In this document: piece after piece, positions 17,805 through 26,131 of the stretch | How positions within the stretch are numbered: the stretch's first letter is position 1 | How the letters are laid out: every line of letters begins with the position of its first letter | NCBI RefSeq assembly: GCF_030316885.1 | Contig: NZ_JASZYQ010000001.1 | Coordinates: 310,001 to 374,000, forward strand | Source of the DNA: Variovorax jilinensis | GTDB taxonomy: Bacteria; Pseudomonadota; Gammaproteobacteria; Burkholderiales; Burkholderiaceae_C | Direction: 5' to 3' | Length of the DNA: 64,000 nucleotides | Notes under the pieces: generated by a model | Told to the model about the DNA's origin: nothing | Seen by the model: only the letters and a program-made list of their open reading frames with translations | The model's database searches: none | Made by a program: the position numbers and the translations under genes

Positions 17805-19052
17805 ATGACATCCCCACTCGGCGAATCCGGCGCCGCCCGCATTCCGACGGTATCGACGACACCACGCGGCAGCGCGTGGGAGGTCTTCGTTGTCTTCCTC
17901 CGGCTCGGACTGACCTCCTTCGGCGGCCCCGTCGCGCACCTGGGCTATTTCCGCACCGAGTTCGTCGAACGCCGGCGCTGGCTCGACGACCGCAGCTATT
18001 CCGATCTGGTCGCGCTGTGTCAATTCCTTCCCGGGCCGGCGAGCAGCCAGGTCGGCATGGCGCTGGGACTCGGCCGCGCGGGCTGGTGGGGCTGCCTGGC
18101 CGCGTGGACCGGCTTCACCATGCCTTCGGCCATCGCGTTGATCCTGTTCGCCTATGGCGCGGCCGACTACCGGGGCTTCGCCGATTCGGGTTGGGTGCAC
18201 GGCCTCAAGCTGGCGGCCGTGGCGGTGGTCGCGCAGGCGGTCTGGGGCATGGCCAGGACCCTGTGCCCCGATCGCCTCAGGGCCGGGATTGCCATCCTTG
18301 CCGCGGTGCTGACATTCATGCTGCCGTCGGCCTCCGGGCAGATCGTGGCCATCGTGGTGACGGGTCTGCTGGGGCGCTGGTGGGTCAGGTTGCCCGCCTT
18401 CCACGGCGGGCCACGGCCGGACTGCGGCGTTTCCAGGCGGGCTGGATTGGCGGCATGGGCCACGCTCGGACTGCTGCTTGTCGGCTTGCCGCTGTGGGCG
18501 GCGGCAAGTGGCTCGTCGACCGTCGCGCTGGTGAGCGGGGTCGTGCGTTCCGGCGCCCTGGTGTTCGGCGGTGGGCACGTCGTCCTGCCGTTGCTGCAGG
18601 CGACGGTCGTCCCATCGGGGCTGGTCGACAACGCCGACTTCCTCGCCGGGTACGGCGCCGCGCAGGCCGTTCCGGGGCCGCTCTTCTCCTTCGCCGCCTA
18701 TCTGGGAACGGTGGCAGACGGCCCCCTGCACGGTGGGGTGGGCGGCCTCGTGCTGCTGGTCGCCATCTTCGTGCCGGCCTTCCTCGTGCTCGTCGGCGCC
18801 TTGCCGTACTGGGAGAGCCTGCGCCATCGCAGCCAGGTCCGGTCGACGCTGGCGGGCATCAATGCCGGTGTCGTCGGCATCCTGCTGTCGGCGCTCTACG
18901 ATCCGGTCTGGACCAGCGCGGTCCACTCGAAGGCCGACTTCGGCCTCGCGCTGGTGGCGTTCGGACTGCTGGTCTACGCCAGGGTATCGCCGGTTCTCGT
19001 GGTGATGCTCGCGGCGCTGGGCGGGTGGGCGCTGGCGCTGCTGGGTTCCTGA
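17805..19052 (+). CDS. chrA: Chromate transporter ChrA
   Basis: A 415-residue inner-membrane protein of the CHR family, long-chain type with two homologous halves. Half one carries FLRLGLTSFGGPVAHLGYF near residue 31 and a QFLPGPASSQ motif. Half two repeats it as SGALVFGGGHVVLPLLQ and AQAVPGPLFSFA. These are the signature motifs of ChrA, which expels chromate using the proton motive force. No chrB or other chr gene is adjacent, so it may act alone or have another oxyanion substrate. It is divergent from the small conserved gene, with about 97 bases between starts. Confidence 0.92.
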   Translation: MTSPLGESGAARIPTVSTTPRGSAWEVFVVFLRLGLTSFGGPVAHLGYFRTEFVERRRWLDDRSYSDLVALCQFLPGPASSQVGMALGLGRAGWWGCLAAWTGFTMPSAIALILFAYGAADYRGFADSGWVHGLKLAAVAVVAQAVWGMARTLCPDRLRAGIAILAAVLTFMLPSASGQIVAIVVTGLLGRWWVRLPAFHGGPRPDCGVSRRAGLAAWATLGLLLVGLPLWAAASGSSTVALVSGVVRSGALVFGGGHVVLPLLQATVVPSGLVDNADFLAGYGAAQAVPGPLFSFAAYLGTVADGPLHGGVGGLVLLVAIFVPAFLVLVGALPYWESLRHRSQVRSTLAGINAGVVGILLSALYDPVWTSAVHSKADFGLALVAFGLLVYARVSPVLVVMLAALGGWALALLGS

Positions 19053-19153
19053 GGGCGATACCGATGCCGCCCGGCCGGGTTCGCTCGATGCGATCACCGA
19101 CGCGAGCGATCGCGATTCTTCAAAGACCCGGTGCCGCCACGGGTCATTCGACT

Positions 19154-19181
19154 TTGGGACGGAAGAAATCTCCTGCAAAAT
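19154..19181 (+). promoter_or_regulatory. Possible sigma-70 promoter of tetR
   Basis: TTGGGA (19154-19159), a 16-base spacer and CAAAAT (19176-19181) upstream of the TetR gene, immediately followed by the palindrome at 19185. Match to consensus is moderate; assigned mainly from position. Confidence 0.35.
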
Positions 19182-19184
19182 AGC

Positions 19185-19199
19185 ACGACCGTTCGTTTT
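19185..19199. promoter_or_regulatory. Putative TetR operator, copy 1
   Basis: ACGACCGTTCGT with a TTT extension, a short partial palindrome just downstream of the candidate -10 and 17 bases before the tetR start. A 13-of-15 match recurs at 19917-19931, before the first beta-oxidation gene. Binding at both would give autoregulation and control of the fad operon. Confidence 0.5.
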
Positions 19200-19215
19200 A
19201 TTATCCAAGACCTCG

Positions 19216-19896
19216 ATGCCCGACACCGCCGTCCCCGCCAAGCCTGCGCGCGCGCCCCAGAAGGGCCAGCAGACCAAGGCCGTCATCATCGACGCGGCGC
19301 TGAGCCTGGCGGCGCAGATCGGCCTCGAGGGCCTGTCGATCGGGGCCATCGCCGAGGTCACCCAGATGAGCAAGTCGGGCGTCTTCGCCCACTTCGGCTC
19401 GCGGGAGGAACTGCAGATCTCGGTGGTGCGCGAATACCACCTGCGCTTCGAGCAGGAGGTGTTCTATCCGGCCCTGAAGTCGCCGCGCGGACTGCCTCGC
19501 CTGCGCGCCATGTTCGACAACTGGATGAAGCGCACCTCCACCGAGATCGACTCGGGCTGCATCTACATCAGCGGCGCGGTCGAATTCGACGACCGCACCG
19601 GCCCGGTGCGCGACGCGCTGGCCGATTCGGTCAACACCTGGCTGGCCGCGATGTACCGCGCGGTGGTCCAGGCCAAGGCCGAGGGCCATCTGCGCGAGGA
19701 CGCCGACGAGAAGCAGATCTCGTTCGAGATCCACGCGCTGATCCTCGCGCTGCACTACGAAGCCCGGTTCCTGCGCTCGCCCGGTTCGCTCGAGCGCGCC
19801 AACGCCGGCTTCGCCAACATCCTTGCGCGCAGCGCGGCCCCCGAGGCCGCGCCCGCGTCGCCCACGCCGGCCCGCAGGCTGAAGACCGCGCGCTGA
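19216..19896 (+). CDS. TetR-family regulator of the adjacent beta-oxidation operon
   Basis: A 226-residue regulator. The N-terminal helix-turn-helix spans about residues 20-66 (IIDAALSLAAQIGLEGLSIG, then TQMSKSGVFAHFGSREELQ). The C-terminal helical domain matches the YcdC/TetR-C group and should bind an acyl-CoA or fatty acid, as is common for TetR proteins next to fad genes. The Ala/Pro-rich tail is low complexity. It lies 71 bases before the acyl-CoA dehydrogenase gene in the same orientation. Two similar putative operators, before tetR and before the dehydrogenase gene, fit a repressor of both. Confidence 0.88.
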   Translation: MPDTAVPAKPARAPQKGQQTKAVIIDAALSLAAQIGLEGLSIGAIAEVTQMSKSGVFAHFGSREELQISVVREYHLRFEQEVFYPALKSPRGLPRLRAMFDNWMKRTSTEIDSGCIYISGAVEFDDRTGPVRDALADSVNTWLAAMYRAVVQAKAEGHLREDADEKQISFEIHALILALHYEARFLRSPGSLERANAGFANILARSAAPEAAPASPTPARRLKTAR

Positions 19897-19916
19897 GCGC
19901 GCACGCAGGCCCGCAC

Positions 19917-19931
19917 CCGACCGTCCGTTTT
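19917..19931. promoter_or_regulatory. Putative TetR operator, copy 2
   Basis: CCGACCGTCCGTTTT, matching the site before tetR at 13 of 15 positions, in the 71-base leader of the acyl-CoA dehydrogenase gene. A pyrimidine-rich stretch follows. Confidence 0.45.
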
Positions 19932-19967
19932 TTCTTTCCTTTTCATTTCTTCTTCGGAGACCTTCCC

Positions 19968-21764
19968 ATGCCCGCCTACACCCCGCCGCTCCGCGACATG
20001 CAGTTCGTCATGCACGAAGTGCTGAACATCACCGAGGAACTGAAGGCGCTGCCGCGCCATGCCGACGTCGATGCCGAGACCATCAACGCGATCCTCGAGG
20101 AGGGCGGCAAGTTCGCCACCGAGGTCACCTTCCCGCTCAACATCAGCGGCGACGAAGAAGGCTGCGTGCTCGACAAGACCACGCACGAGGTGAAGACGCC
20201 CAAGGGCTTCAAGGAAGCCTACGCGCAGTACGTCGAGGGCGGCTGGGCGGCGCTGTCCTGCGACCCGGCCTACGGCGGCCAGGGCCTGCCGTATGCGGTG
20301 AACCAGTGCGTCTACGAGATGCTCAACTCGGCCAACCAGGCCTGGACGATGTACCCGGGCCTCTCGCACGGCGCCTACGAGGCGCTCGCCGCGCACGGCA
20401 CCGACGAGCAGAAGAAGACCTACCTGCCCAAGCTCACGAGCGGCGAATGGACCGGCACGATGTGCCTGACCGAACCCCATTGCGGTACCGACCTGGGTCT
20501 GCTGCGCACCAAGGCAGAACCGCAGCCCGACGGCACCTACAAGATCACCGGCAACAAGATCTTCATCTCGGCCGGCGAGCACGACATGACCTCGAACATC
20601 ATCCACCTGGTGCTGGCCCGCCTGCCCGATGCGCCCAAGGGCAGCAAGGGCATCAGCCTGTTCGTGGTGCCGAAGTTCAATGTCAACGCCGACGGCTCGA
20701 TCGGTTCGCGCAACGGCATCTACTGCGGCGGCCTCGAGCACAAGATGGGCATCCACGGCAACGCGACCGCTCAGATCGTGATCGAAGGCGCCACCGGCAC
20801 GCTGGTCGGCCAGCCCAACAAGGGCCTGGCCGCGATGTTCGTGATGATGAACGCGGCGCGCCTGGGCGTCGGCAACCAGTCGCTGGGCCTGACCGAAGTG
20901 GCGTTCCAGAACGCGCTGGCCTACGCCAAGGACCGCACGCAGATGCGATCGCTGTCGGGCGTCAAGGCCAAGGACAAGGACGCCGATCCGATCATCGTCC
21001 ACCCCGACGTGCGCAAGATGCTGATGACCGCCAAGGCCTATGCCGAAGGCGGCCGCGCGCTGTCGATCTTCTGCACGCTGCTGCTCGACAAGGAGCACCA
21101 CCATCCCGACGAGAAGGTGCGCAAGGAGTCCGGCGAGATCGTCGCGCTGCTGACCCCGATCGTGAAGGCCTTCATCACCGACAACGGCCACACCTCGACC
21201 AACGCCTGCATGCAGGTGTTCGGCGGCCATGGCTTCATCAAGGAATGGGGCATGGAGCAGTTCGTGCGCGACAACCGCATCAACATGATCTACGAAGGCA
21301 CCAACACGATCCAGTCGCTGGACCTTCTGGGACGCAAGGTGCTCGGCAACAACGGCGCGACGCTCAAGAAGTTCGGCAAGCTGGTCGGCAAGCTGGTGGC
21401 CGAGGAGGGCGTGAACGAGAAGATGAGCGAGTTCATCACGCCGGTGGCGGTGCTCGGCGAGCAACTCACCAAGTTCACGACCGAGATCGGCTTCAAGGGA
21501 TTCCAGAACCCCGACGAAGTGGGCGCGGCCGCGGTCGACTACCTGCGCGTCGCCGGCCATTTCGTGTTCGGCTACATGTTCGCGCTGATGGCGCGCACCG
21601 CGCTGCGCGAGATCGCGGCCGGCAACGACGATCCGTTCTACGTCGCCAAGCTGCAGACCGCGCGCTTCTACTTTGCCAAGCTGTTCCCCGAGACCGCCAC
21701 GCTGATGCGCACCGCGCGCGCCGGCGCCGCGTCGCTCATGAACACCGACGCCGCACTGGCCTGA
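19968..21764 (+). CDS. Acyl-CoA dehydrogenase (FadE-like, extended C-terminal domain)
   Basis: A 598-residue flavoprotein that introduces the 2,3-double bond into acyl-CoA. The N-terminal extension (MHEVLNITEELKALPRH) and the C-terminal extra domain of about 120 residues mark the larger acyl-CoA dehydrogenase group common in proteobacteria. The FAD motif CLTEPHCGTDLG lies near residue 165, and the catalytic Glu443 in MIYEGTNTIQ. It is the first structural gene after the TetR regulator and starts the beta-oxidation set. It probably acts on medium- to long-chain substrates; chain length cannot be read directly. Electrons go to ETF. Confidence 0.93.
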   Translation: MPAYTPPLRDMQFVMHEVLNITEELKALPRHADVDAETINAILEEGGKFATEVTFPLNISGDEEGCVLDKTTHEVKTPKGFKEAYAQYVEGGWAALSCDPAYGGQGLPYAVNQCVYEMLNSANQAWTMYPGLSHGAYEALAAHGTDEQKKTYLPKLTSGEWTGTMCLTEPHCGTDLGLLRTKAEPQPDGTYKITGNKIFISAGEHDMTSNIIHLVLARLPDAPKGSKGISLFVVPKFNVNADGSIGSRNGIYCGGLEHKMGIHGNATAQIVIEGATGTLVGQPNKGLAAMFVMMNAARLGVGNQSLGLTEVAFQNALAYAKDRTQMRSLSGVKAKDKDADPIIVHPDVRKMLMTAKAYAEGGRALSIFCTLLLDKEHHHPDEKVRKESGEIVALLTPIVKAFITDNGHTSTNACMQVFGGHGFIKEWGMEQFVRDNRINMIYEGTNTIQSLDLLGRKVLGNNGATLKKFGKLVGKLVAEEGVNEKMSEFITPVAVLGEQLTKFTTEIGFKGFQNPDEVGAAAVDYLRVAGHFVFGYMFALMARTALREIAAGNDDPFYVAKLQTARFYFAKLFPETATLMRTARAGAASLMNTDAALA

Positions 21765-21769
21765 ACGCC

Positions 21770-22204
21770 ATGAAAGCACTCTTCGCAGCGATCGTGATGG
21801 CCGGCGGCGCCACCGCGGCCATGGCACAGATGACGCCCGTGGGCACCTGGCGCAGCGTCGACGACAAGACCAACGAGTCGAAGGCCGAGATCCGGATCGT
21901 CGAATCGGGCGGCGCGCTCGTCGGCCGCATCGAGAAGACCTTGCGCAAGGACGCCAAGCCCGACGCGGTCTGCGAGGAGTGCAGCGACGAACGCAAGGGC
22001 AAGCCGATCGCGGGCCTGGAGATCATCCGCGGCGGCAAGAAGACCGAGGGCAAGGACGTCTGGGAAGGCGGCCGCATCCTCGATCCCGAGAACGGCAAGG
22101 AATACCGCGCCAGCTTCACGCCGATCGACGGCGGGAAGAAGCTCGAAGTCCGCGGCTACCTCGGGCCCTTCTGGCGCACCCAGACCTGGGTCCGCAATCC
22201 TTGA
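21770..22204 (+). CDS. DUF2147 periplasmic protein
   Basis: A 144-residue protein with a signal peptide of about 19 residues (MKALFAAIVM to AMAQ). The mature part begins PVGTWRSVDDKTNESKAEI and contains two Cys in VCEECSDE, then GKPIAGLEIIRGGK and a terminal RTQTWVRNP. These are the conserved blocks of the DUF2147 family, a small beta-barrel-like domain of unknown function. It starts five bases after the acyl-CoA dehydrogenase stop, so it is co-transcribed with the beta-oxidation genes. A link to fatty acid or envelope homeostasis is plausible but not shown. Confidence 0.85.
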   Translation: MKALFAAIVMAGGATAAMAQMTPVGTWRSVDDKTNESKAEIRIVESGGALVGRIEKTLRKDAKPDAVCEECSDERKGKPIAGLEIIRGGKKTEGKDVWEGGRILDPENGKEYRASFTPIDGGKKLEVRGYLGPFWRTQTWVRNP

Positions 22205-22219
22205 CCCACCCCCGAATGC

Positions 22220-22289
22220 GGCTCACTTCGTGTAGCCGCCTCCCCCTCGAGGGGGCCACGCCGGTGGCCCGGCAGAGCCGGTTCCACGG
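22220..22289. repeat. Dispersed GC-rich intergenic hairpin element, copy 1
   Basis: Three successive stems: GGCT-N10-AGCC around TCACTTCGTGT, the 14-base palindrome CCCCCTCGAGGGGG, and CCGGC-AGA-GCCGG, ending GGTTCCACGG. An inverted copy of the same block order lies at 46729-46800. It fills most of the gap between the DUF2147 gene and the HAD/ECH gene. Confidence 0.75.
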
Positions 22290-22325
22290 TGTTTCCCGAA
22301 AAGAATCAGTACTCGAAAGCAAGTC

Positions 22326-24749
22326 ATGTCCAGATTCCAAGTGAAGAAAGTCGCCGTGCTCGGCGCCGGCGTGATGGGCGCGCAGATCGCCGCGCACCTG
22401 GTCAACGTGCGTGTGCCGGTCGTTCTGTTCGACCTGCCGGCCAAGGACGCGACCGGTGCGGTCGCTCAAGGTGCGGCGAAGAACGGCATCGTGAGCCGTG
22501 CCATCGACAACCTCAAGAAGCTGAAGCCCGCACCGCTGGCCGACGTGGCCGACGCGGCCCTGATCGAGCAGGCCAACTACGAGACCGACCTTGCGAAGCT
22601 CGGCGAATGCGACCTCGTGATCGAGGCGATCGCCGAGCGCATGGACTGGAAGCTCGACCTCTACACGAAGATCGCGCCGCATGTCGCCAAGCATGCGATC
22701 CTGGCCTCGAACACCTCGGGCCTGTCGATCACCAAGCTCAGCGAGGCGCTGCCGGAGGCGCTCAAGCCGCGCTTCTGCGGCATCCACTTCTTCAATCCGC
22801 CGCGCTACATGTTCCTGGTCGAGCTGATCAACACGCCGACCACCGAACCCGAGGTGCTGGACCAGCTCGAGGCCTTCGTCACCAGCGCGCTCGGCAAGGG
22901 TGTGGTGCGGGCGCACGACACGCCCAACTTCATCGCCAACCGGGTCGGCATCGCGGGCATGCTCGCGACGCTCAAGGAAGTCGAGAAGTTCGGCCTCACG
23001 CCCGACGTGGTCGACGACCTCACGGGCAAGAAGCTGGGCCGTGCGAGCTCGGGCACCTTCCGCACCGCCGACGTGGTGGGCCTCGACACGATGGCGCATG
23101 TGGTGAAGACGCTGCAGGACAACCTCGACGAGAAGAGCGATCCTTTCTATCCCAACTTCGCGACGCCGCCGGTGCTCGCCAAGCTGATCGAGCTCGGCAA
23201 CCTGGGCCAGAAGACCAAGGCCGGCTTCTTCAAGAAGGCCGGACGCGACATCCTCCGCTTCGACCTCGCCCAGGGCGACTACGTGCCTTCGGGCGACAAG
23301 GCCGACGAGGTCTACGGCCGCATGCTCAAGAAGCCGGCCGCCGAGCGGCTCAAGCTGCTGCGCGAGAGCGAAGGCGCACAGGGCCGCTTCCTGTGGGCCA
23401 TCCTGCGCGACAGCTTCCACTACGCAGCCGTCCACCTGGCCGAGATCGCCGAAAGCGCACGCGACATCGACTTCGCGATGCGCTGGGGCTTCGGCATGAA
23501 GCAGGGCCCGTTCGAGCTCTGGCAGGAAGCCGGCTGGGCCCAGGTCGCGAAGTGGATCCAGGAAGACATCGACGCCGGCGAGGCGCTGGCCCGCGTGCCG
23601 CTGCCGAAGTGGGTGTTCGAAGGCCCGGTGGCCGAGGCCGGCGGCGTCCACACGCCGGCCGGTTCGTGGAGCGCGTCGAAGGGTGCCTTCGTTCCTGCGC
23701 GCCGCCTGCCCGTCCATGCGCGCCAGCTGTTCCCCGAAAGCGTGCTGGGCGCCGATGCGCCCGACGCCAACCTGGCAGGCACGACGATCCAGGACGAGGG
23801 CGACGTTCGCCTCTGGACGCTCGACGGTGAAGTCCTGATCGCCAGCATCCATTCGAAGATGCACGCCATCAGCCCCGACGTCGCCGAGGCGCTCGCGGCC
23901 GGCGTCGAGCTGGCCGAGAAGGAATACAAGGCGATGGTGATCTGGTCGCCCGACGAGATGTTCTCGGTCGGTGCGGACCTGCAGGCGATGCTGCCGGCCT
24001 TCGTGGTCGCGGGCATCGGCGCAGTCGAGGGCGCCGAGCACGAGCTGCAGAAGACGATGCTGCGAATCCGCTACGCCAGCGTGCCCGTGGTCTCGGCCGT
24101 GCGCGGCCTGGCGCTGGGCGGCGGATGCGAACTCGCGATCCACTCGGCGCGGCGCGTCGCCGCGATGGAAAGCTACATCGGCCTGGTCGAAGTGGGCGTG
24201 GGCCTGGTGCCCGGCGCCGGCGGCCTGACCTACATCGCGCGGCGCGCGGCCGAGAACGCGGCCGCCTCCACCGGCACCGACCTGCTGCCCTTCCTGACCG
24301 AGGGCTTCACGGCCGCGGCCATGGCCAAGGTCGGCACCAGCGCGCTCGAATCGAAGAAGCTCGGCTACCTGCTCGACAGCGACATCGTGGTGCCGAACAA
24401 GGACGAGCTGCTCTACGTCGCGCTGCAGCAAGCCAGGTCGATGGCCGATGCCGGCTGGCGCCCGCCACTGCGCAAGACCTTCAAGGTCGCGGGCCGCAGC
24501 GGCGCCGCCACCATCAAGGGCCAGCTGGTCAACATGCGCGACGGCGGCTTCATCAGCGCGCACGACTTCCATATCGCGAGCCTGATCGCCGAAGTGGTCA
24601 CCGGCGGCGACATCGATGCCGGATCGCTGGTCACCGAGGAGTACCTGATGGCGCTCGAGCGCAAGGCCTTCTGCGCGCTCGTCGTGCATCCCAAGACCCA
24701 GGAGCGAATCATGGGCATGCTGAGCACCGGCAAGCCCGTGCGCAACTAA
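22326..24749 (+). CDS. 3-hydroxyacyl-CoA dehydrogenase/enoyl-CoA hydratase bifunctional enzyme
   Basis: An 807-residue fusion. The N-terminal half is an NAD-binding 3-hydroxyacyl-CoA dehydrogenase (VAVLGAGVMGAQIAAHL at residues about 8-24, then FFNPPRYMFLVE). The C-terminal part is a crotonase domain (LALGGGCELAIHSAR near residue 594). This order, dehydrogenase first, is that of FadN-type proteins and the reverse of E. coli FadB. It hydrates enoyl-CoA and oxidises the 3-hydroxyacyl-CoA in beta-oxidation. The thiolase gene follows 11 bases later, giving the usual pair. Confidence 0.93.
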   Translation: MSRFQVKKVAVLGAGVMGAQIAAHLVNVRVPVVLFDLPAKDATGAVAQGAAKNGIVSRAIDNLKKLKPAPLADVADAALIEQANYETDLAKLGECDLVIEAIAERMDWKLDLYTKIAPHVAKHAILASNTSGLSITKLSEALPEALKPRFCGIHFFNPPRYMFLVELINTPTTEPEVLDQLEAFVTSALGKGVVRAHDTPNFIANRVGIAGMLATLKEVEKFGLTPDVVDDLTGKKLGRASSGTFRTADVVGLDTMAHVVKTLQDNLDEKSDPFYPNFATPPVLAKLIELGNLGQKTKAGFFKKAGRDILRFDLAQGDYVPSGDKADEVYGRMLKKPAAERLKLLRESEGAQGRFLWAILRDSFHYAAVHLAEIAESARDIDFAMRWGFGMKQGPFELWQEAGWAQVAKWIQEDIDAGEALARVPLPKWVFEGPVAEAGGVHTPAGSWSASKGAFVPARRLPVHARQLFPESVLGADAPDANLAGTTIQDEGDVRLWTLDGEVLIASIHSKMHAISPDVAEALAAGVELAEKEYKAMVIWSPDEMFSVGADLQAMLPAFVVAGIGAVEGAEHELQKTMLRIRYASVPVVSAVRGLALGGGCELAIHSARRVAAMESYIGLVEVGVGLVPGAGGLTYIARRAAENAAASTGTDLLPFLTEGFTAAAMAKVGTSALESKKLGYLLDSDIVVPNKDELLYVALQQARSMADAGWRPPLRKTFKVAGRSGAATIKGQLVNMRDGGFISAHDFHIASLIAEVVTGGDIDAGSLVTEEYLMALERKAFCALVVHPKTQERIMGMLSTGKPVRN

Positions 24750-24760
24750 GGACCAACATC

Positions 24761-25960
24761 ATGAGCAAGCAAATCCAGGACGCCTACATCGTTTCCGCCA
24801 CGCGCACGCCGATCGGCAAGTCGCATCGCGGCTACTTCCGAAACTACCGCCCCGACGACCTGCTCGCGACCACGCTGAAGGCGGCGCTGGCGGCGGTGCC
24901 GGGCCTCGATCCGAAGGCGATCGAGGACATCATCTGCGGCTGCGCGATTCCCGAAGCCCAGCAGGGCCTCAACGTGGCGCGCATCGGCGCGGTGCTCGCG
25001 GGTCTGCCCAACAGCATCGGCGGCATCACGGTCAACCGCTTCTGTGCGTCGGGCCTGTCGGCGGTGCAGATGGCGGCCGACCGCATCCGCGTCGGCGAGG
25101 CCGAGGTGATGATCGCCGCCGGCGTTGAGAGCATGAGCATGGTGCCGATGATGGGCAACTCGCCCTCGCTGTCGCCCTCGATCTTCGAGCGCGAAGGCGA
25201 CGTCGGCATTGCCTACGGCATGGGCCTGACCGCCGAGAAGGTGGCGCAGCAGTGGAAGGTCAGCCGCGAGGCGCAGGACGCCTTCGCGCTCGAATCGCAC
25301 CGCCGCGCGCTGGCCGCGCAACAGGCCGGCCAGTTCGCCGACGAGATCACGGCCGTAGAAGTGACCGACCGCACGCCCGATCTGGAGAGCGGCGAGTCGA
25401 AGGCCAAGAGCCGCATCGTGAGCCTCGACGAAGGCGCGCGTCCCGACACCACGCTCGAAGGCCTGGCCAAGCTGCGCACCGTGTTTGCGGCCCGCGGCTC
25501 GGTCACGGCCGGCAACAGCTCGCAGACCTCGGACGGCGCCGGCGCGCTGATCCTGGCCAGCGAGAAGGCCTGCAAGCAGTACGACCTCAAGCCGCTGGCG
25601 CGCTTCGTGAGCTTTGCCAGCAAGGGCGTGCCGCCGCACATCATGGGCATCGGCCCGATCGAGGCGATTCCCGCTGCACTGCGCTATGCGGGCCTCACGC
25701 AGGACGCCATCGACTGGTACGAGCTCAACGAGGCCTTCGCGGCGCAGTCGCTGGCGGTGATCAACACGCTGGGCCTGGACCCGGCCAAGGTCAACCCCAT
25801 GGGCGGCGCGATCGCACTGGGCCACCCGCTCGGTGCCACGGGCGCGATCCGCTCCGCGACAGTGATCCACGCGCTGCAGCGCAACAAGCTCAAGTACGGC
25901 ATGGTCACGATGTGCGTGGGCATGGGTCAGGGCGCAGCCGGCATCTTCGAGCGCGTCTGA
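24761..25960 (+). CDS. Acetyl-CoA C-acyltransferase (3-ketoacyl-CoA thiolase)
   Basis: A 399-residue thiolase. The acyl-accepting Cys95 lies in VNRFCASGLSAV, His355 in ALGHPLGATGA, and the second catalytic Cys385 in MCVGMGQGAAG. All are in place, and the length is typical of the degradative FadA/FadI group. It cleaves 3-ketoacyl-CoA with CoA to acetyl-CoA and a shortened acyl-CoA. It is placed directly after the HAD/ECH gene and is probably co-transcribed. An acetoacetyl-CoA thiolase role is less likely, given the partner genes. Confidence 0.94.
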   Translation: MSKQIQDAYIVSATRTPIGKSHRGYFRNYRPDDLLATTLKAALAAVPGLDPKAIEDIICGCAIPEAQQGLNVARIGAVLAGLPNSIGGITVNRFCASGLSAVQMAADRIRVGEAEVMIAAGVESMSMVPMMGNSPSLSPSIFEREGDVGIAYGMGLTAEKVAQQWKVSREAQDAFALESHRRALAAQQAGQFADEITAVEVTDRTPDLESGESKAKSRIVSLDEGARPDTTLEGLAKLRTVFAARGSVTAGNSSQTSDGAGALILASEKACKQYDLKPLARFVSFASKGVPPHIMGIGPIEAIPAALRYAGLTQDAIDWYELNEAFAAQSLAVINTLGLDPAKVNPMGGAIALGHPLGATGAIRSATVIHALQRNKLKYGMVTMCVGMGQGAAGIFERV

Positions 25961-25990
25961 ATGGCCCCCGCGCTTTCCCGCCTCGTGCGC

Positions 25991-26045
25991 ATCGCTGCCC
26001 CCCGAGGGAGCCGCAGGCGCTCTCGGGGCGGCCCGGCGCCGGCCT
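25991..26045. repeat. GC-rich intergenic hairpin, possibly a diverged copy of the dispersed element
   Basis: Between the thiolase and thioesterase genes, CCCCGAGGGAGC and GCGCTCTCGGGG flank CGCAG to form a long imperfect stem, followed by GGCCCGGCGCCGG. It shares the CCCCC-GAGG palindromic core and the following GGCCCGGC block with the element at 22220 but lacks the outer arms. Confidence 0.4.
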
Positions 26046-26131
26046 GAGCGCGGCACGCACGGGTTTTCATGGAGCAGGAAACGTCTCCGACACGACTGCC
26101 GGTGCCCATGTCCGGCGGGCACACTGCGGCC

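Noticed and set aside
17652..19373. A 573-codon minus-strand frame across chrA and the start of tetR
   Set aside because: Arg/Gln/Gly-rich without domain features, and it covers the chrA gene with its duplicated signature motifs.
22116..24689. An 857-codon minus-strand frame opposite the HAD/ECH fusion
   Set aside because: No recognisable motifs; a GC-rich antisense shadow of a clear beta-oxidation gene.
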